A DNA stretch of 52,809 nucleotides from Planctomycetaceae bacterium. Lineage in GTDB: Bacteria; Planctomycetota; Planctomycetia; Pirellulales; Pirellulaceae. Positions 18,201 to 26,833 of this stretch are shown here, one piece after another (within the stretch, counting starts at the first letter, position 1; every line of letters starts with the position of its first letter). Below the pieces are notes generated by a model. That model ran no database searches and was not told the DNA's origin. It saw nothing but the letters and a program-made list of their open reading frames with translations. The stretch spans positions 1 through 52,809 of the forward strand of contig PBSM01000240.1 in assembly GCA_002726245.1 (NCBI GenBank), in the 5' to 3' direction. The translations under genes were made by a program, and so were the position numbers.

Positions 18201-21200
18201 GGCTATCTCTTGACGGTCATGGGCAATGGCTTCGACGGTGGCGACTACCGCTTCAACAACATCGAGCTGATTCCCGACAAAGCCGAGTACCAGCTCGGCG
18301 AAACCGTCAAGCTGCAGATTAATACCGATCGCATTGGTAGCTCGGTCTTGTTATTTGTTCGTCCGTCGAATGGCGTCTATCTCCCACCGAAGCTCGTGCG
18401 GCTGCGCGGGAAAAGCACCGTCGAAGAGATTGTGATCGTCAAGAGGGATATGCCGAACTTCTTTGTCGAAGCGGTGACCGTCGCCGACGGCAGAGTGCAT
18501 AGTGACGCCAAGGAAATCGTTGTGCCGCCCGAAGAACGCGTCTTGAACGTGGCAGTCGTACCGGACTCCGTTAGCTATAAGCCCGGCGAGAAGGCAAAAG
18601 TCACGCTGCACGTAACAGAAGCCAACGGCGAGAACTTCGCGGGGACAACAGCGGTCAGCATCTATGACAAATCCTTGGAATACATCTCCGGTGGTTCCAA
18701 CGTCGCGGATATCAAGGAGTTCTTCTGGAAGTGGCGACGGCAGCACCAACCAACGCAGTTTACGAGTCTTGATCGCTTCACCCGCAATCAGCCTCTTCCG
18801 AACAAACAGCAGATGGGCTTTGTTGGCGTCTTCGGTAGCACGGTTGCGGAGGAACTAAAAGGATTGTCCGTGTTTGCAAAAGACGGCAAGATGCAGGTTC
18901 GCCGGGATGGTCTTCGTCAGGGCATGCTTCTTAATGACGATTTCGAGTTTGACCGTCTTGCAGTGGCCGAAGGAATGTCGATGGCTTCGCAATCAATGGC
19001 GGAAGGACCAAGCGTGAGTATCGGGTTGGACGTTGATTTCGATATCGCTGATGCCGCGCCACTGGAACAGACGCTCGTCGAGCCGACTGTGCGCACCAAC
19101 TTTGCCGACAGCGCACTATGGGTCGGTACGCTCGATACCGACGATGAAGGGCATGCCGAAGTAGCGCTGGAGATGCCGGAGAACTTGACGACGTGGAAGG
19201 TCAAGGTTTGGGGGATGGGGCATGGAACGAAAGTTGGCAGCGGCGAAGCGGAAGTCATCACCCGGAAAGATCTGATCGTGCGGCTTCAAGCTCCGCGGTT
19301 CTTCGTGCAGAAAGACGAAGTCGTCCTGTCGGCGAACGTACACAACTACCTTGCCAGCGATAAGCAAGTTACGGTTTCGTTGGAATTGCCGGCTGACGAA
19401 CTGGAACCGATGAACGCTCTTGTGACGCAGGTCACCGTGCCTGCGAACGGTGAACAGCGAGTTGACTGGCGAGTGCGCGTGTTGCGAGAAGGGATGGCGA
19501 CGATCCGCATGCAGGCGCTGACCGACGAGGAGTCGGACGCGGTCGAGATGAAGCTGCCTTGTCACGTGCATGGGATGCTGAAGACGGACTCGTGGGCTGG
19601 CACCGTGCGACCGGAAGATGAATCGGCGACAGTCACGATCAACGTGCCGGCCGAGCGGCGTGTTGAAGATTCACGACTGGAGATCCGCTACTCGCCGACG
19701 CTGGCTACCGCGATGGTCGATGCGTTGCCGTATCTCGCCGACTATCCCTACGGCTGCACGGAACAAACGCTCAATCGCTTCCTGCCAACTGTCATCACAC
19801 AAAAGACGCTGCTCGAAATGAACCTCGATCTCGAAGCGATTGGCGCGAAGCGAACGAACTTGAACGCTCAGGAAATCGGTGACGATCGGCAGCGGTCTCT
19901 GCAATGGCAGCGTTTCGATCGCAATCCGGTTTTCGATCAGGCTGAGCTGGACATGATGGTTCGCGAAGGTGTGAAGCGTCTTACGAACATGCAGTTGACC
20001 GACGGCGGTTGGGGTTGGTTTAGCGGTTGGGGCGAGCACAGCTATCCGCACACGACGGCTGTTGTCGTGCATGGCTTGCAAGTTGCGGAGCAGAACGATG
20101 TCGCGATCGTGCCCGATGTGATTGACAACGGCATCACTTGGCTCAAGAAGTATCAAGCAGCCGAGCTACAAAAACTGAAGAACGCGAAGAGGGAGATCAA
20201 GCCGTGGAAGAACCACGCGGACAACGTCGATGCGTTCGTGTACATGATCCTGGTCGATGCGGGACAAGACAGTGTTGAGATGCGCGACTTCTTGTATCGC
20301 GACCGCAATGACTTAGCGGTCTACTCGAAAGCGATGTTCGGGCTGGCGCTGCACAGGCTTGAAGACAATGAGAAGTTGCAGATGATCACGCGAAACATCG
20401 AGCAGTATCTCGTCCAGGACGAAGAGAACGAAACGGCGTACTTGCGGATGCCAGAAGGTGGCTATTGGTGGTACTGGTATGGCGACGAGACCGAGGCGAA
20501 TGCCTACTACTTAAAGCTGCTCTCGCGAATCAATCCAGAGGGCGAGACAGCTCCGCGGCTTGTGAAGTATCTGCTCAACAACCGCAAACACTCGACCTAT
20601 TGGCGTTCGACGCGCGATACGGCGTTGTGCGTCGAAGCGTTTGCCGACTACATCCGCGCGAGTGGTGAAGCTCAACCTGATATGACGGTCGAATTGCTCG
20701 TTGACGGCGAGAAGCAAAAGGAGATTCGCATCACCGGCGAGAATTTGTTCACATTCGACAACAAGTTCGTGCTCTCGGGCAAAGAAGTCACCGACGGCGA
20801 ACACGTCATCGAGATTCGCCGCCGCGGCAACGGTCCCGTTTACTTCAATGCCTATCTCACCAACTTCACTCTGGAAGATCACATCACGCGAGCTGGATTG
20901 GAAGTCAAAGTCGATCGCCGGTACTACAAGCTGGTTGAGGACGACAAGGTAGCCGAAATGGCTGGCGCTCGCGGACAAGTCCTGAAACAACGAATCGACA
21001 AGTACAAACGCGAGCCGATTGAGAATCTCGACATGCTTAAGAGCGGTGATCTTGTCGAGGTCGAACTGGTGATCGAGAGCAAGAACGATTACGAGTATTT
21101 GATCTTCGAAGACATGAAAGCTGCAGGCTTTGAAACGGTCGATGTCCGCAGCGGCTACACGAACAACGCTCTCGGTGCGTACGCCGAGTTCCGTGACGAT

Positions 21201-21371
21201 CGCGTTTCGTTCTTCGTCCGGCGACTCGCGCGCGGGCGGCACAGCATCTCCTACCGCCTGCGAGCTGAGATTCCCGGCCGTTTCAGCGCTCTTCCCGCGC
21301 TAGCGTACGCGATGTACGCGCCTGAGTTGAAAGGGAACTCAGACGAAATCAAGCTGCAGATCGAGGATTGA
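15237..21371 (+). CDS. alpha-2-macroglobulin family protein with thioester
   Basis: The 2044-residue product has a signal peptide or N-terminal anchor (residues about 8-30) and a helical TPR-like region to about 400. A macroglobulin MG domain follows (AEKPYYFVADAVTGKPIAG), then the A2M_N signature TDRPVYRPG near 635. The A2M core begins LWVGTLDTDDEG near 1290. The thioester motif GCTEQ, with Cys at residue 1507, lies in YPYGCTEQ. A terpenoid-cyclase-like alpha/alpha domain (GGWGWFSGWGEHSYPHTTAV) and a C-terminal receptor-binding-like domain (about 1880-2040) follow. Such proteins trap proteases through a bait region and covalent thioester in the periplasm. I chose the ATG at 15237 because the leader begins there. 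No penicillin-binding protein 1C gene is adjacent, unlike in enterobacteria. An unusual Trp/Tyr-rich insert is at residues about 780-828. Confidence 0.95.
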   Translation: MAGTRSLGAIASGTALAVCITALVSLSSRGQAPDVATLDKLFADGNFKDAYGGFRKQCLNVDTPHGRVADALGKAIQCLQRFQRIKEADELIESTVKSHKMDWHVLAAAAHEYRSLNGHGFMIAGKFERGPHRGGGQYAHATERDRARALQLMLEAMPLAQQDDNKSEVGHFYMMIAEMLQRNRHGAQAWQLQSLTDLDELPDYQVGYYNATPQGAPVNENGDPVFYQVPDSWEDAKSDGERWRWSFAQAVENVPGHEDNVRWQMADFWWRQLGVQSMQQFFLPFSSSDEDAESGTYALHTLNDKETISRLATGIRRFELPDEFNFIKSFEELANKPRGGYEELAANRLAELYENRRQYPRAAEWWRTSLTRNGRASWKQQRLDQIVKNWGRFEGVSTQPAREGASVEFLFRNASEVSFDAQQINVEMLLGDVKRYLKSNPGQLNYQNFNIENLGWRIVQNNQKKYLGKQIASWTEKLQPRPGHFDKRITVTTPLKTAGAYLVTARVKDGNTSNIVLWVADTAIVQKQLAEKPYYFVADAVTGKPIAGANVEFFGYRRERINDRNKYRVITTNFADKTGPNGKLVPRDMEVDKGYQWLTVARTKDGRLAHLGFRNVWRSGYHDAQYNEVKAFGITDRPVYRPGHEVKFKFWLRHAQYDKDNESQFAGQQLSVRLHSPQGDVVQSWSLKADEYGGIEGTFELPTDATLGSYSLHVVNYHAVTFRVEEYKKPEFEVTIEAPERPVQLGEKITAKIEAKYYFGAPVVNATVKYKILRTKHSQNWYPVRAWDWCYGPGYWWYGYDYPWYPGWYKWVGCMRPLPWWWHGGHDPPEVIAEREVEIGEEGIVEVEIDTALAKEMHGDSDHKYSITAEVRDESRRTIVGQGNVLVARQPYKIFTWVDRGYYRVGDTIHANFLAQALDNRAVKASGSVKLYQIAYDDNGEPEEFEVGRWKVGTDDEGAADLHLAAHTNGQYRISCELIDAEGHKVEGGYLLTVMGNGFDGGDYRFNNIELIPDKAEYQLGETVKLQINTDRIGSSVLLFVRPSNGVYLPPKLVRLRGKSTVEEIVIVKRDMPNFFVEAVTVADGRVHSDAKEIVVPPEERVLNVAVVPDSVSYKPGEKAKVTLHVTEANGENFAGTTAVSIYDKSLEYISGGSNVADIKEFFWKWRRQHQPTQFTSLDRFTRNQPLPNKQQMGFVGVFGSTVAEELKGLSVFAKDGKMQVRRDGLRQGMLLNDDFEFDRLAVAEGMSMASQSMAEGPSVSIGLDVDFDIADAAPLEQTLVEPTVRTNFADSALWVGTLDTDDEGHAEVALEMPENLTTWKVKVWGMGHGTKVGSGEAEVITRKDLIVRLQAPRFFVQKDEVVLSANVHNYLASDKQVTVSLELPADELEPMNALVTQVTVPANGEQRVDWRVRVLREGMATIRMQALTDEESDAVEMKLPCHVHGMLKTDSWAGTVRPEDESATVTINVPAERRVEDSRLEIRYSPTLATAMVDALPYLADYPYGCTEQTLNRFLPTVITQKTLLEMNLDLEAIGAKRTNLNAQEIGDDRQRSLQWQRFDRNPVFDQAELDMMVREGVKRLTNMQLTDGGWGWFSGWGEHSYPHTTAVVVHGLQVAEQNDVAIVPDVIDNGITWLKKYQAAELQKLKNAKREIKPWKNHADNVDAFVYMILVDAGQDSVEMRDFLYRDRNDLAVYSKAMFGLALHRLEDNEKLQMITRNIEQYLVQDEENETAYLRMPEGGYWWYWYGDETEANAYYLKLLSRINPEGETAPRLVKYLLNNRKHSTYWRSTRDTALCVEAFADYIRASGEAQPDMTVELLVDGEKQKEIRITGENLFTFDNKFVLSGKEVTDGEHVIEIRRRGNGPVYFNAYLTNFTLEDHITRAGLEVKVDRRYYKLVEDDKVAEMAGARGQVLKQRIDKYKREPIENLDMLKSGDLVEVELVIESKNDYEYLIFEDMKAAGFETVDVRSGYTNNALGAYAEFRDDRVSFFVRRLARGRHSISYRLRAEIPGRFSALPALAYAMYAPELKGNSDEIKLQIED

Positions 21372-21484
21372 AGCCGCCGCCCTCGTACCGGGCTGCCACG
21401 AAGGCTCTTTTGTGCGCTTGACTCATTTCACTGCGACTTCTAGAGTTCAGTAATTCCTCGAAGTCAGTTTCTAGAAGGGCTGCA

Positions 21485-22216
21485 ATGAGTTACGCACCAG
21501 AACAATCCTATCCCGGTTACGCGCCTCACGCTGTCGCTTTGGCCGAGGAATGGGAACGTACCACTTTCATCCGACGCACCTACACGCATTTGCTGGGCGC
21601 GATTGGGCTGTTTGCGCTCATCGAGACCATCGTTTTCTCGCTGGTCTCGGATGCGCAGATGATTGATGTACTGACCAGGCTCGGTTCCAGCCGGTGGAAC
21701 TGGCTGATCGTGCTGGGCGCGTTTATGGCCGTGAGCTGGATTGCGGAGCGGTGGGCAAGGTCATCGACTTCATTGTCCGTTCAGTATTTTGGCCTCGGCC
21801 TCTATGTGGTGGCGGAGGCAGTGATCTTCATTCCTCTGTTGTTCATCGGCTCAAAGTACGAGCACGCGATTCCAACTGCCGGTCTTATGACGGGAATCAT
21901 CTTCACAGGCTTGACTGCGGTGGTGTTCTTCACCCGAGCCGACTTCTCGTGGATGGGACGTTACCTGATGCTTGCTGGCTTCGCGGCCATCGGTTTCATC
22001 GTGTGTGGGGCCATCTTTGGCTGGTCGCTCGGTCTTTGGTTTTCGGGAGCGATGGTCGTATTTGCGGGTGGCTACATTCTGTATGACACCTCGAACATCC
22101 TGCACCACTATCGCACAGACCAATACGTTGCCGCTTCGCTCGGCTTGTTCGCATCCGTCGCCTTGCTGTTCTGGTACGTCTTACGAATTGTGATCTCTCT
22201 AAGCAGTCGCGATTAG
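21485..22216 (+). CDS. Bax inhibitor-1/YccA family membrane protein
   Basis: The 243-residue protein has about seven hydrophobic helices and the family pattern: FIRRTYTHLLGAIGLFAL for helix 1, then the closing YDTSNILHHYRTDQYVAASL and a last helix LFASVALLFWYVLRIV. The family (TMBIM/UPF0005) contains proton-sensitive calcium leak channels in bacteria and a YccA member that modulates FtsH. A short cytoplasmic tail rich in Tyr/Pro precedes helix 1. An AGAAGGG site lies about 6 bases before the ATG. It leads a plus-strand run with the DUF309 and LON-domain genes (4-base and 24-base gaps), which suggests membrane protein quality control as a shared theme; that is inference. Confidence 0.93.
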   Translation: MSYAPEQSYPGYAPHAVALAEEWERTTFIRRTYTHLLGAIGLFALIETIVFSLVSDAQMIDVLTRLGSSRWNWLIVLGAFMAVSWIAERWARSSTSLSVQYFGLGLYVVAEAVIFIPLLFIGSKYEHAIPTAGLMTGIIFTGLTAVVFFTRADFSWMGRYLMLAGFAAIGFIVCGAIFGWSLGLWFSGAMVVFAGGYILYDTSNILHHYRTDQYVAASLGLFASVALLFWYVLRIVISLSSRD

Positions 22217-22219
22217 GGC

Positions 22220-22666
22220 ATGTGGTCCGAAGCCTATCCGACGAGGCGTTCTCCGCTGATGAACAAGAAGGCAGCCGACTACGACCCCTACTATGTCGAT
22301 GGCGTTAACTTCTTTAACGAGTGCGAGTATTTTGAAGCGCACGATGCCTGGGAAGAACTGTGGCAGGACTACCAAGGGACATCCCGCAAGTTCTATCAAG
22401 GCTTGATCCAAGTCGCCGTCTGTTTGCACCATTTCGGAAACGGGAATACACGTGGCGCGAAGAAGCTATACTTCACATGCCGTAAGTACTTGGTGGAATA
22501 CGATTCGCCGTACGAGGGAATCGACCTCACGAAACTGTTGTCGGAGTTAGAAGCTTGCTGTGCCGAGCTATTGGCATGTGAGGACGAAATTCCGCGAGTC
22601 GAACTGGTTCCCGACCTGCTGCCTGAAATCCGTCTCGACCCGCCCCCCGCCAACTCTAATCCCTAA
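22220..22666 (+). CDS. DUF309 family protein
   Basis: The product is 148 residues from the ATG at 22220, or 135 from the ATG at 22259 (MNKKAAD), which is where family similarity begins; neither has a strong ribosome site. The DUF309 signature FNECEYFEAHDAWEELW is clear near residue 30, followed by FYQGLIQVAVCLHHFGNGN. The fold is a small helical bundle of unknown function, cytoplasmic. The gene starts 4 bases after the YccA-like gene. The C-terminal codons and stop lie in a CCCTAATCCC-type low-complexity tract. Confidence 0.88.
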   Translation: MWSEAYPTRRSPLMNKKAADYDPYYVDGVNFFNECEYFEAHDAWEELWQDYQGTSRKFYQGLIQVAVCLHHFGNGNTRGAKKLYFTCRKYLVEYDSPYEGIDLTKLLSELEACCAELLACEDEIPRVELVPDLLPEIRLDPPPANSNP

Positions 22667-22690
22667 TCCCCATTCCCTGCTCCCTACTCA
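22655..22690. repeat. pyrimidine-rich CTAATCCC low-complexity tract
   Basis: A short tract reading TCTAATCCCTAATCCCC and then CCCTGCTCCCTACTC spans the end of the DUF309 gene and the gap before the LON-domain gene. It supplies the DUF309 stop (TAA). It could be a decayed repeat; its role is unknown. Confidence 0.5.
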
Positions 22691-23395
22691 ATGTGGGAAA
22701 TCGACAATCTCGCCAGCATGCCCGACGATTTCTCCGGTACGGTGCGGCTCTTTCCGCTGCCGGATTTAGTCATGTTTCCGCATGTTGTGCAGCCATTGCA
22801 CATCTACGAGCCGCGTTACCGCAGCATGCTGGAGGATGCGTTAGCCGATGACCGCTTGCTCGCGATGTCTTTGCTGCAGCCTGGCTGGGAACTCGATTAC
22901 GATGGTCGCCCAGAAGTCTCCCCAATCACTTGCGTTGGCCAAGTCGTTACACACACTCCCGTTGAAGAAGGCAAATACAATCTACTGTTGATGGGCGTCC
23001 GGCGAGCGACCATCGTCAACGAGCTCCCGCCGGACGACGCGTTCCGCCGCGCCGAGGTGGTCATCCTGGAAGACCTATACCCCAAGGCGGGTGCGAATCG
23101 TCGGTCTGGTCTGCAACGCGAACTGTTGCGTTGCTTCCGCAAGTTCCTTCCCGATTCGCCCGCGGCACAGGAGCAGTTCGAAGCCTTGATGGGCACCGAG
23201 CTGCCGCTGGGAGTGCTCGCGGACATTGTCGCGTTCACTGTTCCGCTTGAACTTGAGGTCAAACATCAACTCCTCAAGGAGTGGAACGTCGATGCTCGCG
23301 TAGACTTGCTCATGGACGGGCTACAACAACTGAACGGCACGACCGGAGAACTGCCTCCACTTCGTCCGTTTCCACCGGACTTCAGCGAGAACTAG
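22691..23395 (+). CDS. LON peptidase substrate-binding domain protein
   Basis: The 234-residue protein consists of the N-terminal (LAN) substrate-binding domain of Lon without ATPase or peptidase parts. The diagnostic opening is seen: VRLFPLPDLVMFPHVVQPLHIYEPRYR, followed by LLAMSLLQPGWE, ITCVGQVV and YNLLLMGVRRA. The helical C-terminal half (about residues 140-210) matches the rest of the domain. Stand-alone LON-domain proteins are common, and their role is thought to be substrate or ligand binding, not proteolysis. No signal peptide. Start ATG at 22691 is 24 bases after the DUF309 stop; an in-frame internal ATG (MPDDFSG) is a possible alternative. Confidence 0.93.
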   Translation: MWEIDNLASMPDDFSGTVRLFPLPDLVMFPHVVQPLHIYEPRYRSMLEDALADDRLLAMSLLQPGWELDYDGRPEVSPITCVGQVVTHTPVEEGKYNLLLMGVRRATIVNELPPDDAFRRAEVVILEDLYPKAGANRRSGLQRELLRCFRKFLPDSPAAQEQFEALMGTELPLGVLADIVAFTVPLELEVKHQLLKEWNVDARVDLLMDGLQQLNGTTGELPPLRPFPPDFSEN

Positions 23396-23432
23396 CGTTT
23401 TATTGCTGGCTGTGGCCACCGCCGGATAATTC

Positions 23433-26400
23433 CTATTCGTTCGTTTTGGCTTGCGCAGCCGCTCGCCGTGCCGCGACGATTGTTCGTGCATCGACTTGCC
23501 ATCCATCCGCAGTCTTTAGCATGATGAAGGGAACGGGGTTGTTCGGCCACGTTAACATCGCTTTTTCGTCGATGACGTGCCGTTCGGAAACGGTAAGCTT
23601 CCTACCGCCTGGCAACTCGACGGTTTCCCCAACTCGCAAAGAACGAATCTTTAGCTCTTTCGCCCACTGCTTGAGGCCGGGGATTGCGATCTCGGCTGGC
23701 GGGCTGGCTTTCCAGAGGATCTCGTTGTCTGTGTTGGGAGCGATTAACTGCTTGGCGGTCTCTCGATCAACTAAAGTGAGGGCGAGCAGGAACGCCCGGA
23801 ACACTTCCTCGGGACTACCTTCTGCTGTACGCTGCTCCGCGGTTGCTGGCAGGCGATTCGCCTGAGGCGAAACTGACGGCGATGACTGAGCCGTTTGCTT
23901 CGGCTGAGTTACATCGGCGGGGGCGAGTTGGAGTGACGCGCGCGCAACAGTTCTGTCTCACGTGCTGCTCCAGCCTCGGAAGTGAATTCTGACGCGACCG
24001 TCTGGGAACAATTCGAGAATGTCGGCCGGATACCACTGGCGCGAGTCGAGTACTAAGAGGATTTGCCCGACGAAGAGCTGCGTGTCGCTGTTGATGGTCC
24101 GACCAGTCGCTCCGACGGCACCCGGTCCACGATACCTCTTGTCCATCTCGGAAGGTGAACTTGTTTCCGGACTGGGGGCCTCCCCCGAGCGGCGTTCGAT
24201 CGCCGCAATGGCATCTCTAGCCCGGTGCTTTACCAAACCATTCGTTTCCTTCTCTGCTTTGCGTAACGCATCGAGGATTTTCGCGGAGCCGATCTTGCCG
24301 AGGATCTCGCACGCTTCACCGCGATGCACCCAATGGGCATCTTGCAAGAGCGACAACGTCGCGTCTTCGGCGAAGGGACCGATCGCGATCAGAGCGGCCT
24401 TCGCGTCATGGGCCGACTTTCCGTAAAGCGAGACGATCGCCTCGGCTGATTCCTTGTCGGGCACCTTTCCGAGGGCTTTGATCGCTTCGCGCCTGACTAC
24501 AAAATCACTGTCTTGCAAAGCAGAGATCAGAGCCGTCGTGTTCTCCTTAACAACCCATTAGTGAGGGCACGGGCGGCGAAGTGACGGATCGGCCATTCTT
24601 TATGTTTCAGGTGATGCTCGATGTCTTGAGTAACTTCTGCTCGCCGCTCGCCCGGTGTCGCGCGCGTTAACTCCGACAATACCTTTCGCAGTTCGTTCTG
24701 GTCTCCCGAGGCAAGACGCCAAAGGACGCCATCGATCTGATCCGGCTTTAACGTCCGATCGATGGGCTTGGAGGGCTTCTTGGCGATCGGAGCCGGTTTC
24801 GGAGCGGGCGGATTGGGATCTGTTGCCGCATAAGTAAACGTGACCGGGATCTTTAGCGTGACGTTGTCCGCCGTCACTTCAAAAGTGCCGCTGAAGGTTG
24901 AGCTGTTCGGCACTCCTTCGGCGCGGTCAAAGACAATCTCACCACTGCCTGTCATCCCGATTTTCGGATCAACATCGTCTTCGATCGTCTTCAGGTTGTA
25001 CTTTTTCTTGACCGTACTCGTGTCAGTCGTCACGGTGCCAAGTTCGTAATCGTAGCGTTCGAATGCCGACGTCACGCCAACCACCTTTTTTCGTGGTTCT
25101 TCGCGTGGGGCGAAGGGATCGTGAAAGAAGGGTGGCCGATGCAACCGAGGGCCGAACGGCGAGTTGTCTTGTTGCTCTTCTTGCGTCCGCAGCAACGAGA
25201 TCGTCCGCTGTTGATACCACGATGTCTCGCCTTCTTCTCCCAGAGGATCGATCGATAGCAACGCCGCCGGCCCAAAAAGGAAAGGTAATTCCAGATCGAA
25301 GTCCGTCTCATAGGTCTCACCGATGACGTCAACTTGCAGCTTACCTCGCTCCGTTTTTGGTCGATTCACTTGGAAGGCACCAAAGCCACGCGGACCAAAC
25401 CGGCCTCTTGGGACAAAAGGCCCGCCGAACGGATCGAACCGGTTGGTTGGGGTGCTCGGACGGTCTTTGGAAGTCATGGTCGCGGAATAGTTGAGCTGCA
25501 TCTGGCGCTCTAAGCCAACGCTGCCAGCTCCGATCGTCACCTCCAGCAACGCCACAGCGGGCGTCACTCGACGTGCCAATTCAGGGCCTTCCAGCTCATC
25601 GCCGGCCGTTCCGTGGTCGTAATCAATTCCGTGACGAGCGAGCAACTCGTGGACTTCGAAAATTGGCACGGCGAAGCCCACGTTGGCGATCTCTTCGCCA
25701 GAAAGCTTCGCACTGGCGACGCCGACAACGTGTCCGCGTTCGTTAACGACAGGGCCGCCGCTGTTGCCGGCATTGATCGGTGCATCAACCTGGAACAAAC
25801 GATCGTCTTCTTGATCGACGAAACAGGAAACCGTTCCTCGCGTCACTTTGATGCTCGATCCCAGGACATCCGCAGCGGAAAGCCAACGACGCGAACGTCT
25901 TGAGCCAGTTCGACGGCGGCTGAATCAACAAGAGGCAACACGGCCAAGTCGGGTGCCTCGATCTTGAGTAACGCAAGATCGTTCCGCTTGTCGAGGGCGA
26001 GCACTTCCGCTTCGTGCGTGTTGTTGCCGAACTTCACATCGACTCGCGTCGCGCCGCGGACAACATGCGAGCAGGTTACCAGATGCCCTTCGGTAGTGGT
26101 GACAAATCCGCTGCCCGTGGCATGTTCGACGGGAGTTGTCGCGCGCGTGCCACCTTCCAGATCGACCGCCTGATACGTGACGCGGCCGCTTGACGTGTGT
26201 TTGTCCTCGCCGATCTTGGACTCGATCGAGAAGTTATAGGCGTACGTCTTGCCGGCTTTCCAACCGTAACGGACGGTGGGAGTTATATTGGGCGCGCTCG
26301 TAGCATCCCCCGCTGGTTTGTCTTGAACATCTTCCGCCACATGCCGCTCACCGAATGCCCGCGCATACGCAAACCGCCAGACCGTCGGTAGATAACGCTC

Positions 26401-26470
26401 ATACAGCGTCTGCACGGTCACCCTGTTGTGACATGCGAATTAGTTCGGCGTCGGTCAATCCAGTGACTAC
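23433..26470 (-). pseudogene. broken trypsin-like serine protease/HEAT protein fused to ECF sigma fragment
   Basis: Reading 5' to 3' on the minus strand: an ECF sigma region-2 start (TDAELIRMSQQGD, then after a frame change near 26412 YERYLPTVWRFAYARAFGE) is joined near 26325 to the mid-part of a secreted trypsin-like protein. The protease shows its His (VTCSHVV) and Asp (DLALLKI), then a one-base frameshift near 25873, then its Ser (NAGNSGGP). A beta-rich region and HEAT repeats follow, with a second frameshift near 24550 (after ARALTNG), more HEAT repeats, a WYPADILELF beta domain resembling SHD1/Tudor, an in-frame TGA at 23958-23960, and a final domain of about 120 residues. The leader of the protease and most of the sigma factor are missing. 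Every break can be repaired by one base or one codon except the junction, which needs a deletion. Confidence 0.85.
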
Positions 26471-26577
26471 TCTGCTGGGCTACTCTCGAGTCGGTATCAG
26501 TTCAAGATGCTTCGCTTTGCGATTACTCCAGTTCTACCCATGTACTCGCTGGAGGAGACTACAATCACGCAGTCTAC

Positions 26578-26690
26578 TATACCGTGGCCGGTGAGAATCT
26601 GAGCATTTCGTTTAACCGCAAGCCGGAGGCGTGCGCTTCCGTGTCGGAAAGAGAAGCGCACGCCTCCGGCTTGCGGTTAAACAAACGAAG
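26578..26690. repeat. dispersed repeat with 29-bp perfect hairpin
   Basis: Arms at 26610-26638 and 26654-26682 are perfectly complementary over 29 bp, starting GTTTAACCGCAAGCC and ending GTGCGCTT, around a 15-base loop. The left flank (26578-26609, ACCGTGGCCGGTGAGAATC...) and the outer part of the left arm recur inverted at 113-167. It lies between the broken protease gene and the DUF6282-type gene and does not encode protein. The hairpin has no T-run, so a rho-independent terminator is unlikely. Confidence 0.8.
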
Positions 26691-26833
26691 CGCAAGATCT
26701 AGCCGGCTGGAGTATAGAACCAAATCGACTGCTCTACTGCGGTCAGGCTTGTTTAGCGTCACTTCGACGGGCTTTCGCATCTTCTGTCCTCCAGAAGTAC
26801 AATCACAGATTTGCCTGGATTGGAGAGATCATC

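Noticed and set aside
23958-23960. Two separate small genes on either side of the TGA
   Set aside because: The TGA lies in one continuous frame, there is no start codon with a ribosome site for the downstream part until a GTG well inside it, and the upstream part is itself frameshifted.
26610-26682. Hairpin as a rho-independent terminator of the broken protease gene or the DUF6282-type gene
   Set aside because: No T-run follows on either strand, it is upstream of both coding regions, and it is part of a dispersed repeat.
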